Below, piece by piece: positions 63,276 through 64,000 of a DNA stretch of 64,000 nt. This DNA is from Siphonodentalium dalli. Lineage: Eukaryota; Mollusca; Scaphopoda; Gadilida; Siphonodentaliidae. Below the pieces are notes generated by a model. The model was given only the letters and a program-made list of their open reading frames with translations, searched no databases and was not told the DNA's origin. The first letter of the stretch is position 1. Each line of letters begins with the position of its first letter. The translations under genes were made by a program, and so were the position numbers. The DNA lies in NCBI GenBank assembly GCA_032622095.1, contig CP136063.1, forward strand, positions 215,841,982 to 215,905,981, given 5' to 3'.

Positions 63276-64000
63276 AAAAACAAAATCAGACAAGTCTGGT
63301 ATTCTGAGTTATTGTTGTGAAAGATACATATACCTAATATGAATGGAATCGATTGACATTTGTCAAGTTTTCATGCTAACGGTCATAAAATAGCTAAATA
63401 TGGGCAAACTAATGGCCATAAGTAAGGCAAGAAATATCGTACAACCCTCACTTTCGAACTCTATCAAGATATTGTTGTTAAAGATAGCTATAGCCATATA
63501 GGCAAAAAAAGCACATCGGGAAGCCACAAAAATCCTGAATATTCGAAGTTTTAAACAAAATCCTGAAAAATAAAATCCCTGATCACTTAGGCCAAAACAA
63601 ATTGAATGCGTGTTTCCCGTAACCTGACCGACTGTCTTAAAACCCCCCTACCCAAGTTCATTTTATTGGTTTTAAATAAAAAAAAAAATCAATCTTATAA
63701 ACCGACCGACCGCATGGTTAACCAAACTGTGTACGCGTGGTTCCATTTTATCTGATTCACCTCGCGAGATAAATGATATCTTTGATATATTTATATATTT
63801 TTCGCAAAGCCACATCGTCACTCTTCAAACGGAAAGTCAAATTACGACCGGACACTATACCGGAAGATCACGAGTTATCGTTCTTCTTCGCTGACCGGAG
63901 GCACGTGTTTGTGTTGATATGGAGTATTTATAACATGGATGTTCTCCGAGGTTGATTCGAACCGAAATTCGAACGCGGGAACAAGTTCTTTTCAACAAGG

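Larger units (their letters stand above)
60297..64000. other. No secure gene; expected to hold or precede DEK 5' exons
   Basis: The exon before the SAP exon should end in phase 2, but none was recognised. Weak minus-strand candidates: SDDIWFRALGWLDE before a GAAG|gtaagg donor near 62590-62640, and a GC-richer small frame MLRILNEHTRLCTLHASSNL at 61739-61650. Both are unconvincing. The CG-richer stretch at about 63720-63990 could be a promoter. Confidence 0.3.

Noticed and set aside
63773-63955. 60-residue plus-strand frame at the window edge
   Set aside because: No recognisable domain; the CG-richer sequence may be promoter or a gene end running out of the window.

Overview
The window is nuclear DNA from an animal. 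Two host genes are spread over tens of kilobases by long introns with GT/AG borders. There is no bacterial-style gene packing, no rRNA or tRNA gene and no CRISPR array that I can see. The DNA is AT-rich and dominated by transposable elements. The character of the repeats (Tc1-, hAT-, Mutator- and piggyBac-like miniature elements, and degenerate tandem arrays containing phrases such as 'gagttatggccc') is what I would expect of a marine lophotrochozoan, possibly a bivalve mollusc. That placement is inference, not proof.

Host genes. (1) On the minus strand, 51310-60296, lie the last six coding exons of a DEK chromatin protein: SAP domain, acidic exon, Lys/Pro exon, acidic Ser-rich exon, and the DEK C-terminal domain over two exons. 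All intron phases agree. The N-terminal exons were not found and may lie beyond base 64000. (2) On the plus strand, 19281-33132, four exons with matching phases encode an unrecognised Ser/Asp-rich, Lys-rich protein, presumably nuclear, that carries a 45-bp coding minisatellite. The two genes converge and are separated by about 18 kb of repeats.

Mobile DNA. A young Ty3/Gypsy-type LTR retrotransposon (10834-15269) has two identical 180-bp LTRs, a 5-bp target duplication and one intact gag-pol frame. It sits inside a degenerate minisatellite that also spawned an 84-bp satellite array. An internally deleted Mutator-like element (20729-22397) keeps its zinc-finger exon and transposase C-terminus between repeat-built terminal inverted repeats. 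Another long-TIR element (5130-6794), a foldback-like inverted pair (about 2570-4607) and two short-TIR hAT elements (37549-38723 and 58502-59576) are also present. More than forty MITE copies fall into a handful of families: CAAGCCTTG ends with 8-bp duplications (hAT-like), CAGTAATGCC ends with TA (Tc1/mariner-like), several TTAACCC-type families with TTAA (piggyBac-like), and a 9-bp-duplication family.

Nesting is frequent and readable from the target-site duplications. Several elements lie within about 30 bp of splice sites of the two host genes. The tail of one exon is duplicated almost perfectly inside an intron, with its splice donor. I see no new multi-gene system; the unusual content is in element architecture, nesting and exon/transposon interplay.
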